Positions 48,301 to 60,300 of a stretch of 64,000 bases of DNA are shown one piece after another. The stretch is from Centropus unirufus. Lineage: Eukaryota; Chordata; Aves; Cuculiformes; Centropidae. Both the position numbers and the translations under genes were made by a program. Position 1 is the stretch's first letter. Every line of letters starts with the position of its first letter. Under the pieces are notes generated by a model. The model was given only the letters and a program-made list of their open reading frames with translations. It made no database searches and was not told where the DNA came from. The stretch spans positions 4,020,200 to 4,084,199 of the forward strand of contig VYZI01000005.1 of the NCBI GenBank assembly GCA_013397695.1, read 5' to 3'.

Positions 48301-51300
48301 TAAAGAGGATGCAAAATTATGTTAAAGTTGGAAGACCCCAAGAGCTTTAGATGGTGGATTCCTTTGCTTAGTTGTAGCACTTCGCATAGCTATGGCCAAA
48401 ATGCACATTTACAGCATTTGGAAAAACAATAATTTAAAGAAAAGGGTTCCTTGCTTTGTTCTCTCTAAGTGTTTCCTCTCCCATTTTGTTTTTTTTGGCC
48501 AAGAGTAAAGGCTATTTCAAGAGATTGAAAGCCACAGCTGGGTCATCTGTTAAAAATAGTAGCTGGCATTTGAACCTGGGTGACTTGTTACCAAGGTGAT
48601 ATCCTGTGTACCTGTTTTGCATGGTAATTGCTCAGGGATGGCTGCCGAAGGCAGCACAAGTCTTGCAACTTTGAGGAACTTGCTCAGCTACCCCATAATC
48701 TTTGTGTACAATGGCCTAAGGAGGTGGGAGTTTACTATGAAATGATAAGTGCTCGTGCTAAGGGTGGCTGCCAAAACAAATCTGATATGGAGGTTGGTCG
48801 CTGCCTTCCGAGTATGTTTCTAGTCTTCTAGTAAAACAGTATGAATTTATGAGCTCTTGTCTGTTCTTGCTGGAAAGATTGTTAGAAGAGTTTTCTCTCT
48901 AGCATGTGTGGGATTGGCTCTGTCTTAGCCCAGTTTCTGTAAGGGAAGTCTCTCTTTAATTGCAACAAACTTGCAGTTCTGCTGTTAGAAGGTAGATTTC
49001 ACATCCAGGATGTGGAAGAAACATATCTGCTTCTGGTATTTCTTCTTTTTTTAAAATTTTTTTTTTTTTTTAACTTGGTAAAGAATGCTAATGGTTTGCT
49101 CATGCAGGAGGCTTTTATTGCCATGCAGTGAAATTAAAACTTTGTCTGCTCCTGCTGCTACCTAGGCCTTTTCCTTCAAGGGATGGCCTTAGCCCTTCAT
49201 TTGTCCAGGGCACCACCCCAATCTTTTTCCTTGCTGTTATTCACACGTGCCATGGAGACATAAATAATTCTATGTGGAAAGGGTTTGGAGGGTCAATAGG
49301 TTTAATTATCTTCAACAAGCCCCTTAGGAAAAGGCCTGTCTCAAAAGTAGTTGGGAGCTTATTGTGTAAGATACACCATATCAGCCTAGGCCTTGCTTCC
49401 AGTGTCCCTGCCGCTGAGGACGGACAGTTGCTGGTGGGTGTGAGGCTTCCTGGGGACTGGGAGAACATGAGCAGAACAGCCCATCACCCAGGTGAAACCC
49501 CTGCCTGTGCACCTCTTCCCTGCTCTGTTGGTATCCATGCATGCACAAGATGTTCCTTCGGAACCAGCCTGCCATTTCCTTGCCGAAGCTCTGGAAACTT
49601 CTATGACGAAACGCTTGCTATTTTGGTGGCAATTGGGTGCGATAGCAATCTGGTGTTTCTCCTGAACATATCTCTTGCATCTGTATGTGCTCAATGTTTA
49701 TTATCTTGGAGAATTAGCAAAATCCACTAAGACAGGCTTTGTAACTCCTGCAGTGTGTATTTGTGGGAGCTTATTGCTTCTCTATTTGATTTCAGCAGAG
49801 GCGGCGGCTGCCAGATGCGGATGAGCACGCAGAGAGCCTTGGTAAACCTAGAAACCAGCTGTAAGCCCTGGGCTCGCTGAGTCACTGCCTAAGCCCTGGG
49901 AATGCAGCTGCATGTTGGAGGGGAGGGTTATCTTATTTTTTTCTCTTACTAAGATATCTTACCTTGGTGAGAAAACCATGGAGATATTCTATGATCCCCT
50001 CTTCCAGAAGGCAGCTGCTTTATACTTTTGGCCGCAAACAAGTGCACAGCTAGCAAGCAGATGGCAGTGAGTGCCCAAGAAGGCTGTGTCTGGGTGATAT
50101 TAGGATGAACAATTTGTTGTATTCTGGTGTCAGAGTTGTTAATTAATGTGAGTAACTCCAAGCAGATCAGCATCTCGGTACACTAAGCCTTTTGGCCGTC
50201 CCTTGTTTTTCATGAGGTTGTTGTATCTCTCGTGTAATCTTTGTGCCCGAATGAGCATTGTTTCCCTAGTCGTGTGGGGCAAGGAGCTTGGGCAAGTAAA
50301 AACAGTGAGGACTCCAGTAGGTTTCAAATGTCTGAGTGTGCAATGGTGAGGATTGGTTCAGAAATTATATACTTGCCCTTGATCTTAGTGTCCAGCCTTG
50401 ATGGGAACTACTGGAGAACAGAGAAGGGCTGGCAACTGTTCAGTCCAGGGTTGTTCTTAACAGTATTTAAGGAAATTGTGCGTTTTAACTATTTTCTTTC
50501 TTATTTCCTTCCGTAGTTCCTAAAGAAGGGAGGTGGGATTCTGTCTTTGAGGAGACCAGTGGTCTGCATGCTGGCAACCAAAGTAGCTAATGAAGTCTTT
50601 CGGAATGCAGCTTGTGATCCTGTCTGAAGGGGTGTTGCACATATCACCTTACTCTAGCACAGAGCTAGATGTCTCTCAGAACATGCTTTGTAGGTCTACT
50701 CTGATTTCCTGGGCCTTTTAATAGACAAGAAGTTTCCTAGGAAATAAAACAGAGCCAGGAGTCAGGGAAGTTTTGTAATAATTAAGCTGTTAGGAGTGAA
50801 GGGATGGATAGGACCAAAAAAACCCAGCACAAGAACCAGACACCTAATCAAAAGCAGAGACTACGGGACATCTGGTAACCGTATTCTACAGGCATTTCCC
50901 TAGTTATACAGCGGGGAGGGGATGTTTGTGCTCCAAAAAACTCTAGTGTGGTTTATTTTCACTTTCTCTTCCAATTTGCTTTTCACACCCAAATAAAAAA
51001 AAATAATCTTCAAATGTGCTTTTGAAAACATGAATTTTAACTTGTGTACACTTTTATAGTTTTTCAATCAACAGTTTAAAGAATATGTGTGTTTTGTATT
51101 TTTTGTTAGTAGTGCAAACAGTCATCACAGATTGATATATAGCTTACAAAAAGCCCTCATATGTCGCCAAAATTAGGTCACTCCTGAGGCTTTGGATTTT
51201 ATAAGTTGTTTATAAGCATTTGTACATGGTCTATAGCAAGAGGGGTGCCTGTTTCTATACTACCTCTTTATTGTGCTTGGAGTTTTTATTCTATAGGGGG

Positions 51301-54300
51301 AGTGGAAAGAAAAGTAAGGTCCTTGAAAAGAGCAAGCAAAGCCCCCACCCCTCAACCTCATCACTATTCATATTATTCTAACAAATAAATGCAAGATTCT
51401 GAGAATCTAGGAGAACATTCAACATCACTGCATTTTTTTTGCTGATATGTTCTTTGTTTTTTGAGAAACTGTAAGAAAAAATTCTGATTTTGGTAGAAAT
51501 GCTGGTGGTATAGGACCTTTAGAGGTCCTGATCGACCTCCTCCTCAAAGCAGGAGTGTCACTGTTGCTAGATCGCATCAACCATGGCTTTGCCAACTCTT
51601 GAAAACGTCCAGAGGTGGAGATTTGTAACCTGTCTGTGGGTCACACTGCCCTCCTGGTAAGAATCGTGTTTTTAAGGTGCAACCTGTACTTCCAAGCTGC
51701 CATCTGTGGCTGTTGCTCCATGTTATATCATACAGTAGTGCTGAGAAGCATTTGTTTGACTCTCTCATTTCTGCAGCTCCCCTTTTAGCTGGCAGCTAAT
51801 TAGATCACTCCTTAGGCTCCTCCTTGCTAGAATAAAAAAGCCCACATCCCACAGCACTCCTTGTAGGAGTCATTGTAGGCTTGCCGTGGCATCCTTCTTG
51901 AACTAGGGGTGGGGATGGATGTAGTGTGCAACCTCACCAGCACTGAGTCAGGAGGAGTGATAACATCCATGGCTGGCCAGGCATGGTTCTCCTAATGTGG
52001 CCTAGGACATGGTTTGCCTTGCACGAGGAACACACCTTTTGAGCTTTTTCAGCCTGACATTTGCTTTAATCCTTGTTTGTCAGGTCTGATCTTCCCATCT
52101 GTGCTGATCATGGGATTATTCCATGCCAGGTGCAGGACTCCACACTTCTTGTTGAACCTTGTGTGAGTTCTCTTGGCTGAGTTTCACAACGTGCATTTGG
52201 TTTGTGATTCTGCCTTTTACCTTTTCAGCTATGTCCTCTACTTTGGTATCATCTGCAGGTTTGCTGAGGGTGCATCTGTGCTGGTATTGAGGTGGTTGTT
52301 AGGATGTTGAGCTTTATGGAACAGGTTGCTCAGAGAAGCTGTGGATGCCCAGTCCTTGGAGGTGTTCAAGATCCAGTTGGATGAGGCTATGAGTAGTCTA
52401 GTGGAAGGTGTTCATTCCCATGGTGGGATGATGGAACTGGATGATCTTTAAGGTCCTTTCCAGCCCAAACCATTCTGTCATTCTATGATCATGGGCCCTT
52501 ATGCTGATGTCTGGGCTGCTGTTCTTTTTACTGGCTGCCAGCTACGTTGAAACAGGTTGAGGAAAACTGGAGCCAAAATAGCAGCACTCAGTGGCCAGTT
52601 ACTGTGAACACTGCAGGGAGCACTCAACTGCCTTCACCTTGTAGGCTTCTGGATTGCTGAATCACTGCTGTGGTGGCCAAGACAGGTATGGCATGGTCAA
52701 GGTGTGGTGATCCTGCTGTCCCTCATACCTGCTGGAAGCTTGTGTGGGATTCTAGGGTGCAATCACTGTGATCAGAGTGATCTCTGAAGCCAGGCAGAGC
52801 CATGGCAACTCTGGTGGGCAACTGGTGGAGGGAAGCTCCTGTTTTAAAGCCCCTGTTGTACTTTGCACAGAAAATCATGGAACGTTGTTAAATGAATGAG
52901 GGGGTCAGAGTAGAAACATCTGACACTTGCTTCTTTGAACACAGTTAATCATTATCTCTTTGGTAGTAAGTAGGAATGTGTTTGCTGCTAGCAATTAAAT
53001 TACAGTTTTAAAAGATTAAAGAGTGGGGGAGATACTGGCTTCATAGTAACAAACAACCACGTTTTAGATTAAAGGCCGTGGGCCAGCATGTAAAGTGCTG
53101 TGTGCTGCGCAGCAGCTGTGTGTTCCCTTCACGCTCCAGCTTACAGTGATTTTTATAAACAGAGATTGTTCCTGTGTTCCATTGGCACTAACACAGGGAT
53201 GCTGAAATAAAGTGGGTGTCAAGACCTTGGCAGTGTGGGATGAGAGGTTCACCTGGATAAATAAGAAGGCAGTTTAGTAAATACTTGGAAATAACTGATC
53301 TTTGCTGACTGCTGTTTCCAAGCGGGGATTTTCTGGCTGTGTCAGTGATGCCCTTCTCATCAATTCCCTGGCACTTGTGGTCTGGCCCCTTGTGAGGGAG
53401 GCTGGCTGAGGGGAGAAATTCTGTAGCAGGCTTGGCCCCCTAAAGATGTACCCTCTGCATCTGTTTCTGATGATCTGGCTTGGCCGTTAGCTGCGTGCAC
53501 ATGTGCTCGCAGGTCAGGGGCTGGGCAGTGGCTGCCAGGGGGTATGTGGTGGCAGCTAACCTCGGAGGAACGCTGTAGCTGTGCTGCCCCGCGCTTTTGA
53601 CATTGGGCAGTCCCATATAACTGGGTAGGCAAACAAAAACTGGAGATGAAGGGAAATGAGGAAATGGGGTATATGTCTGGGTTGATGTTACTGCAGGAGA
53701 TTCAAGGTATGTGTGGTAGGTGGAAAAAATCCTCTTTTAGGTCAGTAGAGCAAAAGCTCTGGCTACAGGGGGAGATTGGGCCAATGAAACCCAAGTGGAC
53801 TAAGTAGAAAATTGTATTTCATAATTAAGGGGTGCAAGGTTTTCTGTTTTGAAAGTGGACAAGCAGGTGTGTCTCTGCTGGCCTGGGAATTCACCTGTAT
53901 GCTGCTGTGCTGCTGCCAGCTCCAGAGGAATGACTGCATTTTAAACAGTGCCTGGCTTTTTTTCTTCTATTACTTTGCTGCAGCCTAGCTGTTTTTTTTT
54001 TTTTTTCCTCACCATCTTCAGCTAAAAACATAATCCAGCCGCTGTGCGTGGTTCCCTTCTGTGCAAGTCCCTGTATACACTAAGCAGAGGATTACACATG
54101 AGGTTGCAGCTTTTATCCCCCCCCCCAGAGGAATTTGTCAGGTGTGGAACACGTTAATAGGTTGCAATTATGAACCCCGTCAGTACTCCTTTAATTTTAA
54201 ATCCCTGTTTTTTTTAAAACGTTGACAGATCTTATGTTGCAGTGCTGCCGTGTGTCACCTCTGAGCATCTGGGAGCTGGCTGGGAAGTTTGAGGCTGTGT

Positions 54301-57300
54301 GTGTCAGAGCCAGGGTGATGAGCAGTGGATGGGATGGTGAGAGGAGACTGCCTGCGTTGAAGAGTGTAGGGTGAAGTGTGGGGAAGAGAAAGCTCTTGGC
54401 TGTGAGAAGAGGTGAAGAGGAGGCAGCTAAATGGACAAAGCAGGACTCTTGGGTGTGCAGCTTGCTGTAGGGAAGGGATTTACAATTGTGGGAGGCTTGT
54501 TTTATCAGTTTGCTTGTAGAGTACTGAGGTGTAGAGGAGGGATGAATGCAACAGCAGCAGGAGCTGGTGCCCCGTGTGGAGTGGGTTTGGCAGGGTCTGC
54601 TGTGACTGTATGATTCTCCTGAGCCGAGAGCTCCATGGCTGCTTAATTGCATTTCTCAAGGGGTCAAACTTTATATTTTATGCTGATAGGGGAAGGTTTT
54701 GCAGTGGTGAAGACATTCAGCCGAGTTTCCTGGCAGAAGGACGTGCTCATGAGGTACAGTTAGCTCCCAGTCACTGCAGCAGTGGGAGCTGGGGCACGGG
54801 TTCCCCAGTTTTCAAGGTCTCAAGGATTTCTTATTTTCAATAAGGGGCTTCCTTGGCCTAGTTCCTTCTGACTCTTTTGAAAGAGAAGCTCACCTTTATA
54901 TTGGGTACACTCCCTCAAGCACCAGCATTACAGGTGGCAGGTAGAAAGTTGACATCCCACTTGCCTCCAACCTCCCTTGGGGATTTTTGTCCTTGTCCCT
55001 TGTACATTTTCCCTCGTGCTACCCCAGGGCTAAACCTCTCTCAATGCAAGCACTGGTTTGTGCTTGAAAACTAAATAACCTAGTTTTTAGCCATTCATTT
55101 GCATTTTGAATTCTGGTCTTTTGCGAGAAATAGCCACTGTCTAAAATGGTGAAGTTCATAAGCAGTGTCAGGAGGTTGGATGGAGATGTGAGCTCCTGTT
55201 GTTCTCTCTGGCTTAAAAAGCGCACAAAGAACATGGCTACTCTCTCTTCCAGAGTGACCGGCAGGCCCGAGTCTGCGAGCCTGAGAGCAATCTGTTGGTG
55301 ATGGTGCAGAACAACCTGTATGTGCTAGAGGGAGTTTGAAACGAAGGCTAATTTTTGAGTAACTGTACTAGCTAAAAAGTGTTTGAATATCCTTTTTCAC
55401 ATTGGCAAAACCACAAACCTATTGATGTTTCTCCAATGACTAAAGTATCACACCTTAGCGTTTGGCTTTTTTCTTTGCCAGGTTTTCAGGAAGTTGCATA
55501 AAAGAAAAGCCTGCAGATTGACTTCAGAAAACTGTCGAGGCTGAATTGCTACTTGGACTATATATTTTGCTTGGACAAAAAAAGTTTTGTGTTCCAAAAA
55601 AGCGTTTCCAAGCTGCCATTACAGGGTAGCACTCAACAAATACAGCTGGGATCGAGTATTTAAGTGCGGTCTTGTTTCAGTTTTCCATTTGCCCACACAG
55701 TTACTGGGCACAGTGCTGAGTGTGGCCAGTTATGGGCTTGTCTGTTAATGGCTTCAGCTCTCTGTGCCCTACAGGTCCAGGTGCAAGTGGAAATCTAGCT
55801 GAACTGTAAATTTTGCTTCTGGTTTCCTTATCATAGAGAATGTTTCCCCACTGTGCAGCTGATTGTGCTTTAGAGACTTCATCAGAAGAGCTACCAGCAC
55901 TGCAAGCTACCGCCAAATGTTGTTTTCCGTGGATTTTTAGTAACTCGGCTCCTAATGCTCTGCAGACTTTTTGCTGGCTTAGATGTGTTGAACCCTGACC
56001 CGGGTATTTGTGCCAACAGAAACTTACAAGCACTGATGCAGTTGCAGTGAGAAAACTGTACGGCTTTGGAGCTCACATTGCCCCTGGATCTGGTTTTACT
56101 GGAGTTTCGAAAGCAGTTACTTGCCCGTGCGGTTCTGCCTGTGCTAGGAATGGGTCACACGTCTGTTTTCCTAAGTTATTTCTTGTGCGGGCAGGCCTGC
56201 TCTTGCAGCAGGGCAACCACGGAGCAGGAGCCTTCACTGAGTCTCAGCTTTGACAGCCTTACTGTGTGGAAGTTTTTGGGACCTGGCTCCCTCTCTTAGG
56301 GTTTTCTATGAAAACAAGTCCTGCTTTTCCTTTCAGCATCCTTGGCATTGTTCTGGGTGCAGGCTCATACTGGAGTCTTGTATTTTATTTTGCTTTTTAA
56401 AATCCTAAACTATTTTTATGGGAAACTTTTCGCCCTTATTTGCATTTGAGTCCTTTACTAGGATAGGTCAAACTTACTGGAAATAAAAATAGGTCATGAA
56501 TTTTCAGGGAATTCCCAGGATCGTAGAATGACGTCAGTTGGAAGGGACCCAGAAGAATCATCGAGTCCAACTCCTCTCCCTGCATAGGAGAACCCCAATA
56601 TTCACACCATGTGTCTGAGGGTGTTGTCTGAATGCTTCTGGAATATGGTCAGGCTTGGCTCCATGACTACTTCCCCAGGGAGCCTGTTCCAGTGCTCCAC
56701 CACCATCTGGGTGAAGAACCTTTTCCTAACATGCAACCTAAATCTCTCCTGGCGCATCTTCCTGCCATTCCCTGGTGTCCTTTTGTTAGTTGCCAGAGAG
56801 GAGATCTGGTCCTCCTCCTCTCATGAGGAGGCTGTAGACTGTGATGAGTTCTCCCTTCAGTCTCATCTTCTCCACCAAGTGACTTCTCCAAGTGACTTCA
56901 TATGACTTCCCCTCCAAACCCTTCACCAACCTTGTGGCCCTCCTCAGCAGAAGATGTTTTGGGGATTCGAATTCAGGCTTCCTGCTTTGTCCTTTGTGGC
57001 AGCTTAAGGTCAAGCTTTGTTTAAAGATCCTCAGATGGCTTTCCTGTGCCTGGGTGGGTACTACTGTCTCGGGTTAGTCAGGGGCTCAATTAAAATATTC
57101 TTCAGTCAGGCTTATTCTGAATTTCTAAAATGTGTTGGAACGAGAAGCAGCTGCCTGGGGGAGTGAGGAGAGAAAATGAGTGGGCTTTTTTTTATAGACT
57201 TCCTAAGAGACTGTATAAACAATGAATGTGTACACCAGGATGCTTTCATCCACCAACACTGGCCCTAAGCTCTGGGCTGCTTTGGGATGTGCAGTCCTGC

Positions 57301-60300
57301 ATGGGAATTAACATTGTAATGCTCTGGCCTTTCGTTGAGGTTTGAGACAGGGTTGTGCAGTGTAAGCTGCCTGAGAGCAAAAAAGGGCATGGCTGGGGGA
57401 ATTCTTTCTCTTCTGTGGAAAACACCAGCAGCCACTTTAGAGGGAAGTGCATCAAGGACCTTGGTTGAAAGGAAATCACTCTGCTGATTGTGATGACTTT
57501 GATTTCCCTCCCCAGCTTGTAGCTGAAGGACCTCTGGCACATAGCTCCTGTTTTTCCAGGGGTGAAGTACCTCTCTGCGATAGCAGGAAGGAAGTAAGAA
57601 GAGCTTTGCTGCTATTTCAGGACACTGTGAGGGAAAATACTGTGCTTTATTTCCTTTTGAGACTTATGTTTAAATTGGGAGTCCATCTTCCCTGCCACAG
57701 GGCAGGGAGGGAAGGGTTTTTTCCATTATCTTTACAGATGACTGTGGTGTCTCAAGTGTGAAGGTGTTTGATGTGGCTGGTGTTTAGGAGGAGTAGCCAG
57801 CTGTTTACTGGTGAAATCTACCATTGTTCTACTTATTTCCCATTTTGTATCGGAGATTTTTAGCCAATTCCCAAGTAACCACCATTTTTTCACACTAAAA
57901 CCTTTTTCTTATTCATAAGACTTCATCTCCCTCAATTTACTGTTCTGTATTTCAGAGTCCTTTCCCCTTTCAGCTTGAGATGACTCCTCTGCATATCATG
58001 ATGTGTAAAGTTTTATTCATTGCTTTGCTCTGTCAGTCAAGTCAGGTCAAAGATGTTTCCTGTAGGTATAAATTGGGTGATTACAGTTAATTTTAAACAG
58101 AATCATTGAAGTGTAAATGAAAACTGTCTTCACAGTGCAGGATGTTCAATTAATTGAATGCGAAGCTTACATTTGATGGGTGGTGTTTCAGTGCAGGACA
58201 GCTCAAAAATACTACTTTAAATAGAATTTTGTGACATATATAATGCAGAAAGAAGATCAGGTCAAGATTTTACTTCTGAGCTAAACAAGGAGTTTGTGCA
58301 TCAGCCTAAAAAGCACTCTAGAGTGGTAAAGTGCTGGTATATAGACAAGAGACGGCAAACAAGCACATGAGCTTCAGAAATTAAAAATTTCTCCTGTTTT
58401 GGGTCACTTTGTCTACACAACTTGAATACAGAGACTCTGGAGAATGTTCAGACTGGTCACAAAAAGGTGGTATGGATTAGAGTGTACTACTCTTGGTTCC
58501 TTTGCTTCTGAAGACTGGCCTTCAGCTTTATCTTGGCAAGCTTTGCACCTTGAAGCACACCCTGCATGTCCTCATGCCATTCCCTCCCAAGGAGGGAATT
58601 GAAGATAAAAATTTCTGATTAAGGAAAATAACGTGAAACATGCATGTTTGAAAGCCTGAACATTAAATTTGCTAGTCATTCAATGATACCTATAAAAAGA
58701 GATGACATCTTTCTCTTATTTAATAAAAGGTCATCCAGCCAACCAGCAAACACTGTTAATTTCTCTATGGATACGTTTTGTCTATTCATTGTAGTCACCT
58801 AGTTTGAACATTTAAGAGTTGTCACTGATACTAAAGTGCAACACTGCAGACTGTTAAACTCGGTGATGCCTTTTGTACACCATGGTACTACTGAAACCTG
58901 CAGCATGACTGGCATTACTTCTGCTTTATTGGCTGCTCTCCCTTTTGGGGCTGAATAGTCATAGGCTTGCTGCTGTGTTAGGAACCCTGGAGGGCTGGTG
59001 TCCAGCTGTGAAGAATGGAGGCATCTCCAGCTTGTAAGATGAAATTTAAGCATTTCACTTGAGGATGGTTCAGAGTGGGATTTGGATATTGTATGATCAT
59101 AGAATGGTTTGGGTTGGAAGTGACCTTGAAGAACATCCAGTTCCAATACTCCTGCCGTGGGCGAGGATACCTCCCACCTGACCAGGCTGCTCAACCCGGC
59201 CTTGGGCACTTCCAGGGATGGGGCAGCCACAACTTCCCTGGGCAACCTGTGCCAGTGCCTCACCACCCTCAGCGTGAAGAATTTCTTCCTAATGTCTAAT
59301 CTAAATCTTCCCCCTTCCAATTATAAGACATTCCACTTTACCCTGTCACTACCTGCCCTTGTAAGAAGTCCCTTCCTATCTTTCCTGTAGCTCCCCAGCT
59401 TTCATGTAGGTCCCCTTCAGGTATTGGAAGGCCACAATAAGGTCTCATTGGAGCCTTCTCTTCTCCAGGCTGAGCGACCCCAACTCTCTCAGCCTGTTGT
59501 CATAGCCAAGGTGCTCCAGGCCTCTAATCATCTTCATGGCCCTCCTCTGGACTCTTGTTAAAACCTTCAGGAGAGATGAAGGTGGTCTGTAAATGCAAAG
59601 TCTTGGAGAATTTTATTTCATCAGAATCAAAGAGATTTCAGCTCATTGATTAGATGGCTTCTAAGCTGTGCTTGCTTTGCTGGGAAGGTCATATCTTGTT
59701 TTGGAGGAGCGTTCGCTTGCAGCAAGAACCGTATAGTCTACCAGGAGTCTGTTCTCCCCTGCTTCCATGCAGACACTTGAAAGTGCTTCCTTCAAGCTCA
59801 AACTTTGTGTTATTTTGCTGCAAAGAAGCAGCAGTTTCCAAAGGACATAGCAGGGCCTTTATCTGTGCTTTATGTGCATTGCGAAGTCCCTCGGTTACCT
59901 TCGTGGCTGTGTACTAGGGACTCGCTGTACCAGTTGTGTCCCAGTGGCAGCAAAGTAGAACATCCACCAAATTAGCAGCCGCCTTCTCAGAAAACTTATT
60001 TAAGCTTCATAGCAATGTAATACTTCCAAAACAGCTCCTCAGCACGATTAATGGTGCTCCAGATGAAAATCCACTCTGACTAAACTCAGGGAGTGCCGTT
60101 CTCTGTGTATTCGCGACTTGCTACAAGTTTGCTATTGCGTTTTCTTTTGTTTTATTTCTCAGTGATTAAACCTACATCATAAAGTGTTTCTGTCTCAGCC
60201 AGGTACTTATTTGCAGGCAATCAGCTGTGCAATTTTTGACTATGAAAACCATGAGAGAGTTCTTTGGAAATCACCTGAGTGGGAACTGCTGTCTTGGCAG

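Noticed and set aside
54197..54652. 151-codon antisense open frame in intron 3
   Set aside because: Ser/His/Thr/Cys-rich translation without recognisable family, signal or splice context; treated as chance.
55465..55490. Possible recursive splice site (pyrimidine tract, CCAG/GTTTTC)
   Set aside because: The donor half GTTTTC is a poor match to GTRAGT, so a zero-length exon is unlikely.
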